This document shows positions 14,905-22,435 of a DNA stretch of 33,538 nt, piece by piece; within the stretch, counting starts at the first letter, position 1, and every line of letters begins with the position of its first letter. The notes under the pieces are model-generated. The model did not search any database and was not told the origin of the DNA. It saw only the letters and a list, made by a program, of their open reading frames with translations. The DNA lies in assembly GCA_025964155.1 (NCBI GenBank), contig JAOPZJ010000138.1, positions 1 through 33,538 on the forward strand, in the 5' to 3' direction. Source of the stretch: Solirubrobacterales bacterium. GTDB taxonomy: Bacteria; Actinomycetota; Thermoleophilia; Solirubrobacterales; Solirubrobacteraceae. The position numbers and the translations under genes are program-made.

Positions 14905-16907
14905 GGCGGCGTGGTGGTGGTCGTCGTCGGCGTGGTGGTCGTCGTCGTCGGCGTGGTGGTCGTCGTCGTCGTCGGCGTGGTGGTCGTCGTCGTCGGCGGG
15001 CTGAAGGTGCCGATCGTGATCGTCACGGTCTGTCCGGGCTTGAGCTTCTTCGGTGCCGCCGGATCCTGGCTGATGACGACGCCGTCCTGGCCGGCCGTGT
15101 CGACGTCCTTCGTCTTCTGCTGCACCTTGAAGCCGGCGCCCGACAGCTCGCTGACGGCGTCGGCCGCGGACTTGCCGGTGACGTCGGGGACGGCGGCGGA
15201 CGCAGGCTTCTTGGCGACGGTGATCGTCACGATCGTACCCTTGGTCACCGTCGTATCAGCCGCGTGGTCCTGGGCCAGCACGGTCCCTTCGTCCTTGTCC
15301 GCGGACTCCTGCTTGACGACCTTCACCTTCAGGCCGGCGTCGGTGAGCGCAGTCGCCGCCTCGTCCTGGGTCTGCCCCGTCACATCGGGAACGGCGACCT
15401 GGCCGGGGCCGGTCGACACGACGGAGATGACCGTTTCGCCCTTCTCGAGCGCGACCCCGGCCGCCGGGATCGTCTCGATGACGTGGTCCTTGCCGATCGT
15501 GTCGTCGGTCTGCTCGCGCTCTTGCACCTTGAAGCCCGCCTTCTGCAGCGCCTTGTTGGCCGCCCGGCGCCCGAGGTTCTGGACCTCCGGCACGCGCCCC
15601 TGGCCGGGGCCGTCGCTGATCGTCAGCGTGACCGTCGCGCCCTTGTCCACCTTGGACCCGCCCTCGGGCGTCTGTCCGATCACGGTCCCCTTCAGGGCCG
15701 TGGGGTCCTGCTTGGCGACGGTGTCCGTCGAGAAGCCCTTGTTGCGGAGCGTGACCTCGGCGGTGGCCTGGTCGGCGCCCAGCACCGAGGGGACCGTGAC
15801 CTTCGAGCCGCCGAAGAGCAGCACGCCGCCGACGATCAGCGCGACGACCACGAGGCCGGCCAGGAGCGCCGGCCACCAGCGGCGCGAGCCGTCGTGCTCG
15901 GGCTCACGCGGCGGCGGCGGGCTCGGCGGCGCCTCGGAGGGCACGCCGTACATCGCGGCGAGCTCGTAACTGGAGGTCGCGTCGGCCATCGGGACCGCCG
16001 CCCCCGCTCCGACGGCCGCTCCCCCGCCCACGATCCTCGTCATCGCGGTCGCGTCTCCAGACCCCGCCACGGCACTCAGTCCGGTCCGCGCGGCGTCGAG
16101 CTCCTGGATGAAGGCCTCGGCGTCGGCCGGCCGGTACTTGGGATCCTTGGCGAGCGCGCGCAGCACGGCGTGCTCGAGGGCCGGCGACACGGCGGGGTTC
16201 AGCTGGGAGGGGGGCACCGGTACCGCGCTGACCTGCTTGAGCGCGATCGACACGGCGCTGTCGCCGTCGAAGGGCACCCGCCCGGTGAGCAACTCGTAGA
16301 GCATGATGCCGACGGAGTACAGATCGCTGCGCGCGTCAACCGGCTGCCCTTGCGCTTGCTCGGGGGAGAGGTACTGCGCGGTCCCCATGATCGACCCGGT
16401 CTGCGTCATGTCGCTCGCACCGGCCAGCGCGATCCCGAAGTCGGTGACCTTGGCGCGATCCTCGCTGTCGACGATGACGTTGTGCGGCTTTAGGTCGCGG
16501 TGGATGATCCCGCGCTTGTGGGCGAAGCGTGCGGCACGCAGCACCTGCTCGACGAGGTCCACCGCACGGCCGGGCGCCAGCGGGCCCTCGGTGCGCACGA
16601 TGTCCTTCAGCGTGCGGCCGTCGAGGTACTCCATGGCGATGTACTGCATGCCGTCCTCTTCGCCGCGGTCGTAGACCCCGACGACGTTGGGGTGCTGCAG
16701 GCCGGCGGCGGACGACGCCTCCCGGCGGAAGCGCTCGACGAACTCGGCGTCCTCAGCGAAGCGCCGGTACAGGAGCTTGAGCGCGACCTTGCGCCCGAGC
16801 TGCAGGTCCTCGGCGCAATAGACGTCGGCCATGCCCCCGGATCCGAGGCGGTTGAGCACCCGGTAGCGCCCGTCGATGATCGTGCCTTCTGCGGGACGCC
16901 CGGTCAT
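14901..16907 (-). CDS. pknB: PASTA-domain Ser/Thr protein kinase PknB/StkP type
   Basis: 668 residues from the ATG at 16907. The kinase domain covers 14-275: GSGGMADVY, Lys44 (VALK), IIHRDLKPHN with Asp138, DFG at 156-158, SPE at 181-183. It is followed by a flexible cytoplasmic linker rich in Ala, Gly and Pro, and one membrane helix at about 345-365. Four PASTA repeats (about 369-435, 437-503, 504-570, 571-636) each carry V-P-D/x-V and G-x-V-x-x-Q/T patterns; PASTA domains bind muropeptides or lipid II. The last 32 residues are a Thr/Pro-only tail. The kinase phosphorylates division and wall enzymes; Stp reverses this. Start and stop overlap pbpA and ddl by 4 bases each. Confidence 0.97.
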   Translation of the reverse strand: MTGRPAEGTIIDGRYRVLNRLGSGGMADVYCAEDLQLGRKVALKLLYRRFAEDAEFVERFRREASSAAGLQHPNVVGVYDRGEEDGMQYIAMEYLDGRTLKDIVRTEGPLAPGRAVDLVEQVLRAARFAHKRGIIHRDLKPHNVIVDSEDRAKVTDFGIALAGASDMTQTGSIMGTAQYLSPEQAQGQPVDARSDLYSVGIMLYELLTGRVPFDGDSAVSIALKQVSAVPVPPSQLNPAVSPALEHAVLRALAKDPKYRPADAEAFIQELDAARTGLSAVAGSGDATAMTRIVGGGAAVGAGAAVPMADATSSYELAAMYGVPSEAPPSPPPPREPEHDGSRRWWPALLAGLVVVALIVGGVLLFGGSKVTVPSVLGADQATAEVTLRNKGFSTDTVAKQDPTALKGTVIGQTPEGGSKVDKGATVTLTISDGPGQGRVPEVQNLGRRAANKALQKAGFKVQEREQTDDTIGKDHVIETIPAAGVALEKGETVISVVSTGPGQVAVPDVTGQTQDEAATALTDAGLKVKVVKQESADKDEGTVLAQDHAADTTVTKGTIVTITVAKKPASAAVPDVTGKSAADAVSELSGAGFKVQQKTKDVDTAGQDGVVISQDPAAPKKLKPGQTVTITIGTFSPPTTTTTTPTTTTTTTPTTTTTTPTTTTTTPP
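14905..15000 (-). repeat. Low-complexity Thr/Pro-coding repeat in pknB
   Basis: Four copies of a roughly 21-base block built of GTC/GTG triplets ended by GGC encode (P)TTTTTT units at the pknB C-terminus, just before the stop at 14901. On the coding strand this reads ACG/ACC runs separated by CCG. Unit lengths differ by one codon, which suggests slippage. Confidence 0.9.
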
Positions 16908-18376
16908 GGGTTCTTCTTCTCGTTGAGCAGGGTCTGGATGAGCTGTTTGGCGATCGGCGCAACGACGTCGCCGCCGAAGCCCACGACGTCGTTGACGGTG
17001 ACGGCGACCGCGACCCGCGGGTCGCTCGCGGGCGCGAAGGCGATGAACCACAGCTTGTTCTTCGTGCCCGTGCCCGTCGCGGTCTCCGCGGTGCCGGTCT
17101 TGCCGGCCACCTGCACGCCGGGGATCTGGGCCTGGGTGCCGGTCCCGCGCTGCACGACGGCCACCATCGCCTGGGTGACCTCGGCGGCCGTCTTCTCGGA
17201 CATGACCTTCGACTGCACCTCAGGGTCGATGCGGCGGGTCGTGCGCCCGTCGCGGTCCACGAGGCGCTCGCCGATGTGCGGCTTCATGAGCACGCCCTTG
17301 TTGGCGACCGCGGCAGCGACCTGCGCCATCTGCAGCGCCGGCACCTGGAGCTGGTCCTGGCCGATCCCCAGCCGGCCGATGTCGACCTTGTCGCTCGTCG
17401 GACGCAGCAACTGGCCGCGTGATCCGTAGACGCCGGGCGCCGACATCGCGCCACGCGGGTAGTCCAGCTGCGGCTTCTTGTCAAAGCCGAAGCGCTCCAT
17501 GTACTCCCGCATCGTCTTCTTGCCGACCTTCTCGGCCACCTGCGCGAAGACGGTGTTCACCGACTTCGCCAGCGCGGTGGTCAGATCGATGGCGCCGAAG
17601 GACTCGTCGAAGTCGTTGCGCAGCGGCACGCCCGAGATCTTGACGTTGTTCTTGCCGTCGACCGGGGTGTTGATGCTGAACTTCCCGCTGTCCAGCGCGG
17701 CGGTGAGCGTGACCACCTTCATCGTCGAGCCCGGGGCATAGCCGAACTGCAGCGCGCGGTTGACCAGCGGCTTGTTCCGGGCGTCGGTCGACAGTCGCGA
17801 GAAGACGTTCTTCTGGCGAATCGCGTTTGGGTCGTAGCCCGGCACGGACGCCATCACCTTCACCGCACCCGTCTTTGGATCCAGGGCGACCGCGGCGCCC
17901 CCGTTGACCGGTGAGGCGGCGGCGATGAGCTGCTCGGCCTGGCGTTGGGCGTTCGGCACGAGCGTCGTCTGCAGGTTGTCGCCGCCCTGCTGGCGACCGG
18001 TGAGCTCCCCGAGCAGGGACTCGGTGTCGCTCACGGAGCCCGCCAGATCCTGGTCGTAGAACGCCTCGACACCGGACTGCTGGCCGAGCGAGGCGTACGA
18101 GTAGCCGATCGGATGCCCGAAGAGGTCGCCCTGGGGATAGCGGCGGGAGTAGTTGCCCTCGCTGTTCTTGACGGAGCGGGCGATCACCGACCCGTCGGCC
18201 GCGCGGATGGCCCCGCGGCGGATCTTCAGCCCGCGCAGCAGGGTGCGGTTGTTCTGCGTCGCGTGCTCGTGGTTGAGTGACTGGGCGTCGACGACCGTCC
18301 ACCACGACGTCGCGCCGACGAGAACGCCGAACATGAGCATCGTCACGATGAAGACGCGGGCGATCGGCTGGTTCAT
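16904..18376 (-). CDS. pbpA: Class B penicillin-binding protein PbpA
   Basis: 490 residues. A single N-terminal membrane helix (about 6-28) anchors it. The PBP dimer/pedestal region follows, then the transpeptidase domain with Ser217-T-M-K220 (PGSTMK), S272-V-N274 and K426-T-G (AGKTGTAET). All active-site motifs are intact. PbpA cross-links peptidoglycan with the glycosyltransferase RodA, encoded directly upstream; the start overlaps the rodA stop (ATGA). In mycobacteria PbpA is phosphorylated by PknB, whose gene follows here with another 4-base overlap. Confidence 0.95.
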   Translation of the reverse strand: MNQPIARVFIVTMLMFGVLVGATSWWTVVDAQSLNHEHATQNNRTLLRGLKIRRGAIRAADGSVIARSVKNSEGNYSRRYPQGDLFGHPIGYSYASLGQQSGVEAFYDQDLAGSVSDTESLLGELTGRQQGGDNLQTTLVPNAQRQAEQLIAAASPVNGGAAVALDPKTGAVKVMASVPGYDPNAIRQKNVFSRLSTDARNKPLVNRALQFGYAPGSTMKVVTLTAALDSGKFSINTPVDGKNNVKISGVPLRNDFDESFGAIDLTTALAKSVNTVFAQVAEKVGKKTMREYMERFGFDKKPQLDYPRGAMSAPGVYGSRGQLLRPTSDKVDIGRLGIGQDQLQVPALQMAQVAAAVANKGVLMKPHIGERLVDRDGRTTRRIDPEVQSKVMSEKTAAEVTQAMVAVVQRGTGTQAQIPGVQVAGKTGTAETATGTGTKNKLWFIAFAPASDPRVAVAVTVNDVVGFGGDVVAPIAKQLIQTLLNEKKNP

Positions 18377-19719
18377 GCCTCCCTCCGCGCACGGTTGGAG
18401 ACGAGCAGCAGCAGGGCGAGCAGGACGAAGTTCGCGAGCACCGACGAGCCGCCGTACGAGACAAACGGGAGCGTCACGCCCGTGAGCGGGATGACCTTCG
18501 TGACGCCGCCGACGATGACGAAGACCTGCAGCGCGAACACGGTCGTCAGGCCGGCCGCGAGCAGCTTGGAGAACGAGTCGCGGGCGAGCATCGCGACCTT
18601 GAACCCGCGCTGCACGACGAGCAGGTAGACGCAGAGCAGGCCGCTGGCCCCGATCAGGCCGAGCTCGTTGACGATGACCGCGTAGATGAAGTCGGTGTGC
18701 GGCGCCGGCAGCAGCGTGCAGAGCTGCGCATCGGCGCCGCAGTTGCCGCTCGGCAGCTCGAGCACCGCACCCCCGAAGCCCTTGCCGAAGAGGCCGCCGT
18801 CCGCCTGGGCGAAGAGCCCCTGGGCCAGCTGGTAGCTACCGCCCGGCTTGCCGGGATCGAAGAGCTTGGGATCGAACGGCGTCTGCCACGCGTCGATGCG
18901 GTCGGAGATGTGGCCGATGTGCCCGGCGACGAGGTACGCGCCGCCGCAGAAGAGCAGCAGTCCGATGACGACGAACGACAGCCGGTTGGTGGCGATGTAG
19001 ACCATCGCGAGGAAACCGCCGAAGAACATGACCGACGAGCCGATGTCACGGATGAAGAACAGCAGCAGCATCGCCGTGCCCCACACAAGGAGCAGCGGGC
19101 CGAAGTGCTTGAGCGGCGGGATCGTCACGCCGAGCACCCGCGTGGCCCCCAGCACGAGCACCTGGCGGGTGTCGCGCAGGTAGCTCGCGAGGAAGACGAC
19201 GATCGCGATCTTGGCGAACTCGGCCGGCTGGATCGAGATCGAGCCGACCTTGATGGCAAGGTACGCGCCGTTCGTCGGCGGGAACAGGCGCGGCAGGACG
19301 AGCAGCGCGATCCCGCCCAGCGCGATCGTGTAGCGGTAGCGCTCGAGCTTGCCGTGGTCGCGGAGGATCACGATCGTCGTCACCATCGCGCCGACGCCGA
19401 TGACGAACCACTGCGCCTGCTGGCGCGCCAGATCGGCGTCGATCCGGTAGATCTCGACGAGGCCGAAGGACGCCAGCAGCGCCACGAGGGGGAAGAGGTA
19501 GGGGTCGGCGTCCGGGAGCGCGATGCGCAGCACAAGGTGCGCGGCCACGCACACGCCGAGGAAGATGCCGCCGTACGTCAGCGAGACATCCGAGACCTGG
19601 TTCGTGCCGTTGAGCCCGCCGAGCAGATCGCCTCGCGACAGGAAGATGGCCGCGAAGCCGGCGCTGAGCAGCAGCGCGGCGGGAACGAGGGCGAAGAGCT
19701 CGCGGGTCCGCGCGCTCAA
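18373..19719 (-). CDS. rodA: SEDS glycosyltransferase, FtsW/RodA family
   Basis: 448 residues with about 12 hydrophobic segments. SEDS signatures include SIQPAEFAKIAIVVFLASYL, IRDIGSSVMFFGGFLAMVYIA, the extracellular loop with TDFIYAVIVNELGLIGA, and the C-terminal GVTLPFVSYGGSSVLANFVLLALLLLVSN. SEDS proteins polymerise lipid II glycan chains. The order fhaB-stp-rodA-pbpA-pknB matches mycobacterial rodA. The start is TTG at 19719, overlapping the stp stop (TTGA). The N-terminal extra two helices (FALVPAALLLSAGFAAIFL; GGIFLGVCVAAHLVLRI) are typical of this actinobacterial subgroup. Confidence 0.95.
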   Translation of the reverse strand: MSARTRELFALVPAALLLSAGFAAIFLSRGDLLGGLNGTNQVSDVSLTYGGIFLGVCVAAHLVLRIALPDADPYLFPLVALLASFGLVEIYRIDADLARQQAQWFVIGVGAMVTTIVILRDHGKLERYRYTIALGGIALLVLPRLFPPTNGAYLAIKVGSISIQPAEFAKIAIVVFLASYLRDTRQVLVLGATRVLGVTIPPLKHFGPLLLVWGTAMLLLFFIRDIGSSVMFFGGFLAMVYIATNRLSFVVIGLLLFCGGAYLVAGHIGHISDRIDAWQTPFDPKLFDPGKPGGSYQLAQGLFAQADGGLFGKGFGGAVLELPSGNCGADAQLCTLLPAPHTDFIYAVIVNELGLIGASGLLCVYLLVVQRGFKVAMLARDSFSKLLAAGLTTVFALQVFVIVGGVTKVIPLTGVTLPFVSYGGSSVLANFVLLALLLLVSNRARREA

Positions 19720-20957
19720 GGTCCGCCCCCCTGGCCGGCGAGCTTGGCCTGCTCGATCTGCTTGACGAGATCGGACCCGTCATCGCGCGAGCGCAGCTTG
19801 TGCGCCGTGACGGTGCCCTTGACCTTCGGGGTCAGGGACCCGATCGGCACGCCGGACGTGTAGTTGACGCTGTAGAGGCTCGCGCCCCCTGGCAGCTCGT
19901 ACGGCATGCCGCGGTACAGCGTGACGAAGCCCTGGTCGTCGGTGCCGACGAAGTAGACGGACTGGCTGGCGATCCACGCGCCGCCGAGGATCGGGAGCAC
20001 GACGAGGGCTCCGACGACGAGACCGCGCAGGACCCGGCGGGTCTTGCGCCCGCGCCGGCGCTTGGGCGCCTCGCCCGTCGCCGGCAGCCGCGGGAGGCGG
20101 CGGGCCGCTTCGGTCGCGGACGGATTCTGGACCGCTGTGGCGACTGAAGCCGCCCGCACCTGCTGCACGGTCGGCGCGCCGCTGCCGATCATCGTGTGGT
20201 CTGTGTCGACCGGGACGGCCGGCTCCCCATGGGCCACCTCCACGATCCGGAACAGGACGACGGTGATGTTGTCGCGTCCACCGGCCGCGTTGGCGGCATC
20301 GATCAGGGTCTGGCCGGCTTCGCGGAGCGTCGCAGAGCCCATGACGAGCTCGCCGAGCTTCTGCTCGTCCTTGACCATCGACGTCAGGCCGTCCGAGCAG
20401 ATGAGGTAGATGTCCCCGGCCTGCACGCGACGCGTGAAGTGGTCCACGAGCACGTGTGGCTCGGGCCCGAGCGCGCGCGTGATGATCGAGCGCTGGGGGT
20501 GCTCCTCGGCCTCCTCCGGTGTCAGGCGACCCTCCTGCACGAGCTCCTCGACAAGCGAGTGGTCGCGCGTGAGGCGCTCGATGACCCCGTTGCGCAGCGT
20601 GTACAGGCGTGAGTCGCCGACGTGGGCGACGGCGAGCTCGTCCTCGTGCAGGTAGGCGGCGGTCAGCGTCGTCCCCATCCCCGCGCGCTCCTCGTCGGTG
20701 CGTGAGAGCTCGTGGATGCGGGCGTTGGCGTCCTGGACGAGCGACGCCAGGCGCTCCTCGCAGCTGCCGGGCAGGTCGGGCAGGCCGTGCTCGAAGACCG
20801 AGACGGCGATACGGCTGGCGATCTCCCCGGCCTGCGCGCCGCCCATGCCGTCGGCGATCGCGAACAGCGGGCGCCGCGCGAAGTGCGAGTCCTCGTTGCC
20901 GCGCCGCTGGCGGCCCTGGTCGGTCCCCGCGTAGAAGTCCTTTCCGATCCCCAGCAT
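19716..20957 (-). CDS. stp: PP2C-family Ser/Thr phosphatase (PstP/Stp)
   Basis: 413 residues. Residues 6-235 form the PP2C domain with metal-binding motifs: GTDQGRQRRGNEDS (11-24), FAIADGMGG (32-40), VAHVGDSRLY, ICSDGLTSM and GGRDNITVVLF. A basic linker precedes a membrane helix at about 309-332 and an 80-residue outer domain, as in mycobacterial PstP. It dephosphorylates PknB and its substrates. It starts one base inside the fhaB stop (TGATG). Confidence 0.95.
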   Translation of the reverse strand: MLGIGKDFYAGTDQGRQRRGNEDSHFARRPLFAIADGMGGAQAGEIASRIAVSVFEHGLPDLPGSCEERLASLVQDANARIHELSRTDEERAGMGTTLTAAYLHEDELAVAHVGDSRLYTLRNGVIERLTRDHSLVEELVQEGRLTPEEAEEHPQRSIITRALGPEPHVLVDHFTRRVQAGDIYLICSDGLTSMVKDEQKLGELVMGSATLREAGQTLIDAANAAGGRDNITVVLFRIVEVAHGEPAVPVDTDHTMIGSGAPTVQQVRAASVATAVQNPSATEAARRLPRLPATGEAPKRRRGRKTRRVLRGLVVGALVVLPILGGAWIASQSVYFVGTDDQGFVTLYRGMPYELPGGASLYSVNYTSGVPIGSLTPKVKGTVTAHKLRSRDDGSDLVKQIEQAKLAGQGGGP

Positions 20958-21463
20958 CAGTCGAGGGCCTCGAGGTAGGTGAACTCGCTGTCGCCGATGC
21001 GCACACGGTCGCCGGGATGCAGCGGCTGGGGACCGCCGACGAGCTCTTCGTTCAGGTAGGTGCCGTTCGTCGAGCCCAGATCCTCCAGGATGACGACTCC
21101 GCCCTGCCGCGTGAGGCGCGCGTGCCGTGAGGACGCGAACGGATCCTCCAGGCGGATCTCCGCCTGGTCGCCGCGGCCGAGGATCGCCCCCGGTCCGACC
21201 TCGTACTCCATGCCCGGGGCGTGGCCCGGTGCCCGCTCGACGACAAGTCGGGGATCCAAGGCGCTCAGCGCCGCCTCGTTGCCGCCGGCGGCGGCATGCA
21301 TCGAGGTGCCCTCGGCGCCGGCGATCGGACCCGCGTAGGACGGCGGCCCCTGTGCGCCGCGGCGCAGGTCCTTGAGCGCGCTCCGCGAGACCCAGAGCAG
21401 GAAGATGTAGAGCACCGCGAGGAACCCGTACTTGAGCAACACGGAGAAGGGGTCCAGGATCAC
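20957..21463 (-). CDS. fhaB: FHA-domain protein FhaB (FipA-like)
   Basis: 168 residues from a GTG at 21463 that overlaps the fhaA stop (GTGA). One N-terminal membrane helix (LLKYGFLAVLYIFLLWV, about 8-25), a linker, then a C-terminal FHA domain: ILGRGDQAEIRLEDPFASSRHARL ... LEDLGSTNGTYLNEE ... VRIGDSEFTY. The phospho-Thr-binding residues R (GRG), S-R-H and N (STNG) are visible. In mycobacteria FhaB/FipA connects PknB signalling to FtsZ and FtsQ. Confidence 0.93.
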   Translation of the reverse strand: MILDPFSVLLKYGFLAVLYIFLLWVSRSALKDLRRGAQGPPSYAGPIAGAEGTSMHAAAGGNEAALSALDPRLVVERAPGHAPGMEYEVGPGAILGRGDQAEIRLEDPFASSRHARLTRQGGVVILEDLGSTNGTYLNEELVGGPQPLHPGDRVRIGDSEFTYLEALD

Positions 21464-22305
21464 CGTTCGACCTCGAAGCCGATGGGGACGGTGCCGAGCT
21501 CGATGCGATCGCCGCCGGCCACGGCGGTGGCGGCGGTGATGGGGCGCCCGTTCACGCGCACGCCGTTCGTCGAGCCCATGTCGTTGATCGTCCAGCCAGG
21601 CGAGGGCGGACCGCCCGTCCAGCGGAGCTCTGCGTGTCGGCGGCTGATGTTCGCATCGGCGAGCACGATGTCGCATTCGCGGCTGCGACCGATGACCGCC
21701 CCTTCGGCGGGGACCGGCATCCGCTTGCCTTCGGCCAGGACGAAGGCGCGCGGCGGACGGACGGCTGCCGCGGCCGCGCGCTCCTCGCGTAGCGGCCCCT
21801 GCACGCGCGCGGCGGTGGAGTAGACCATGGTGTGACCGTGGTCGCCCTGCTCGACGGGCGCGGATGTCGAACCACCTACCGGCGCGTCCCCGCCAGGGAC
21901 GGCGGGCCGGACCGGGGCCTCGCCGGCCGCCTGTGCGGGCCGCACGAGGCGTGCCTGGATGCCGAACTCGCCCAGCCGCAGCGCGTCGTCGGTGCGGAAC
22001 TCGATCACCGGGGTGGAGACGAGCGACACGCGCTCCCGGCGCGCATGCTCCAGCAGGTACGCCGACAGCTCGTCGGCGACTTCGTGCTCGACGCCGTCGT
22101 AGCGAGCCCGGTCCTTGGGCGACAGCCAGACGACGTACTCGTTCGGCACGTAGGTGCGCGAGACGGACACGGTGCGGTGCTCATCCATCTCCTTGGCGAG
22201 CTTGTGGGCGAGTTCGACGGGACGGACCTCCGTCTTGAAGACACGGCCGAACGTGCCCTCGACGAGGCCGGCGATCCTGCTCTCGAGGTTGCGCAGCACG
22301 CTCAT
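21460..22305 (-). CDS. fhaA: FhaA: DUF3662 plus FHA domain
   Basis: 281 residues. Residues 1-120 are DUF3662 (MSVLRNLESRIAGLVEGTFGRVFKTEVRPVELAHKLAKEMDEHR ... NEYVVWLSPKDRARY), the N-terminal domain specific to FhaA. A variable linker follows (about 125-200), then FHA at 205-280 (VIGRSRECDIVLADANISRRHAEL ... INDMGSTNGVRVNG). In mycobacteria FhaA binds phosphorylated MviN pseudokinase and regulates lipid II export. It is the first gene of the seven-gene operon, with an ATG at 22305. A -10-like TACGAT on the minus strand (forward 22349-22354 region) may be its promoter. Confidence 0.95.
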   Translation of the reverse strand: MSVLRNLESRIAGLVEGTFGRVFKTEVRPVELAHKLAKEMDEHRTVSVSRTYVPNEYVVWLSPKDRARYDGVEHEVADELSAYLLEHARRERVSLVSTPVIEFRTDDALRLGEFGIQARLVRPAQAAGEAPVRPAVPGGDAPVGGSTSAPVEQGDHGHTMVYSTAARVQGPLREERAAAAAVRPPRAFVLAEGKRMPVPAEGAVIGRSRECDIVLADANISRRHAELRWTGGPPSPGWTINDMGSTNGVRVNGRPITAATAVAGGDRIELGTVPIGFEVER

Positions 22306-22435
22306 GTCACGGGTCTAGACGCACGCGGGCGTCGGATGCATCGTAGTTGCTCGACCTGCGACGGCCATCCGAAGTGGCCTGGCATGGCACGGGTATCAGG
22401 GGCACGTTCTCCGCGGCTCAGGATCTTGAACGTCG

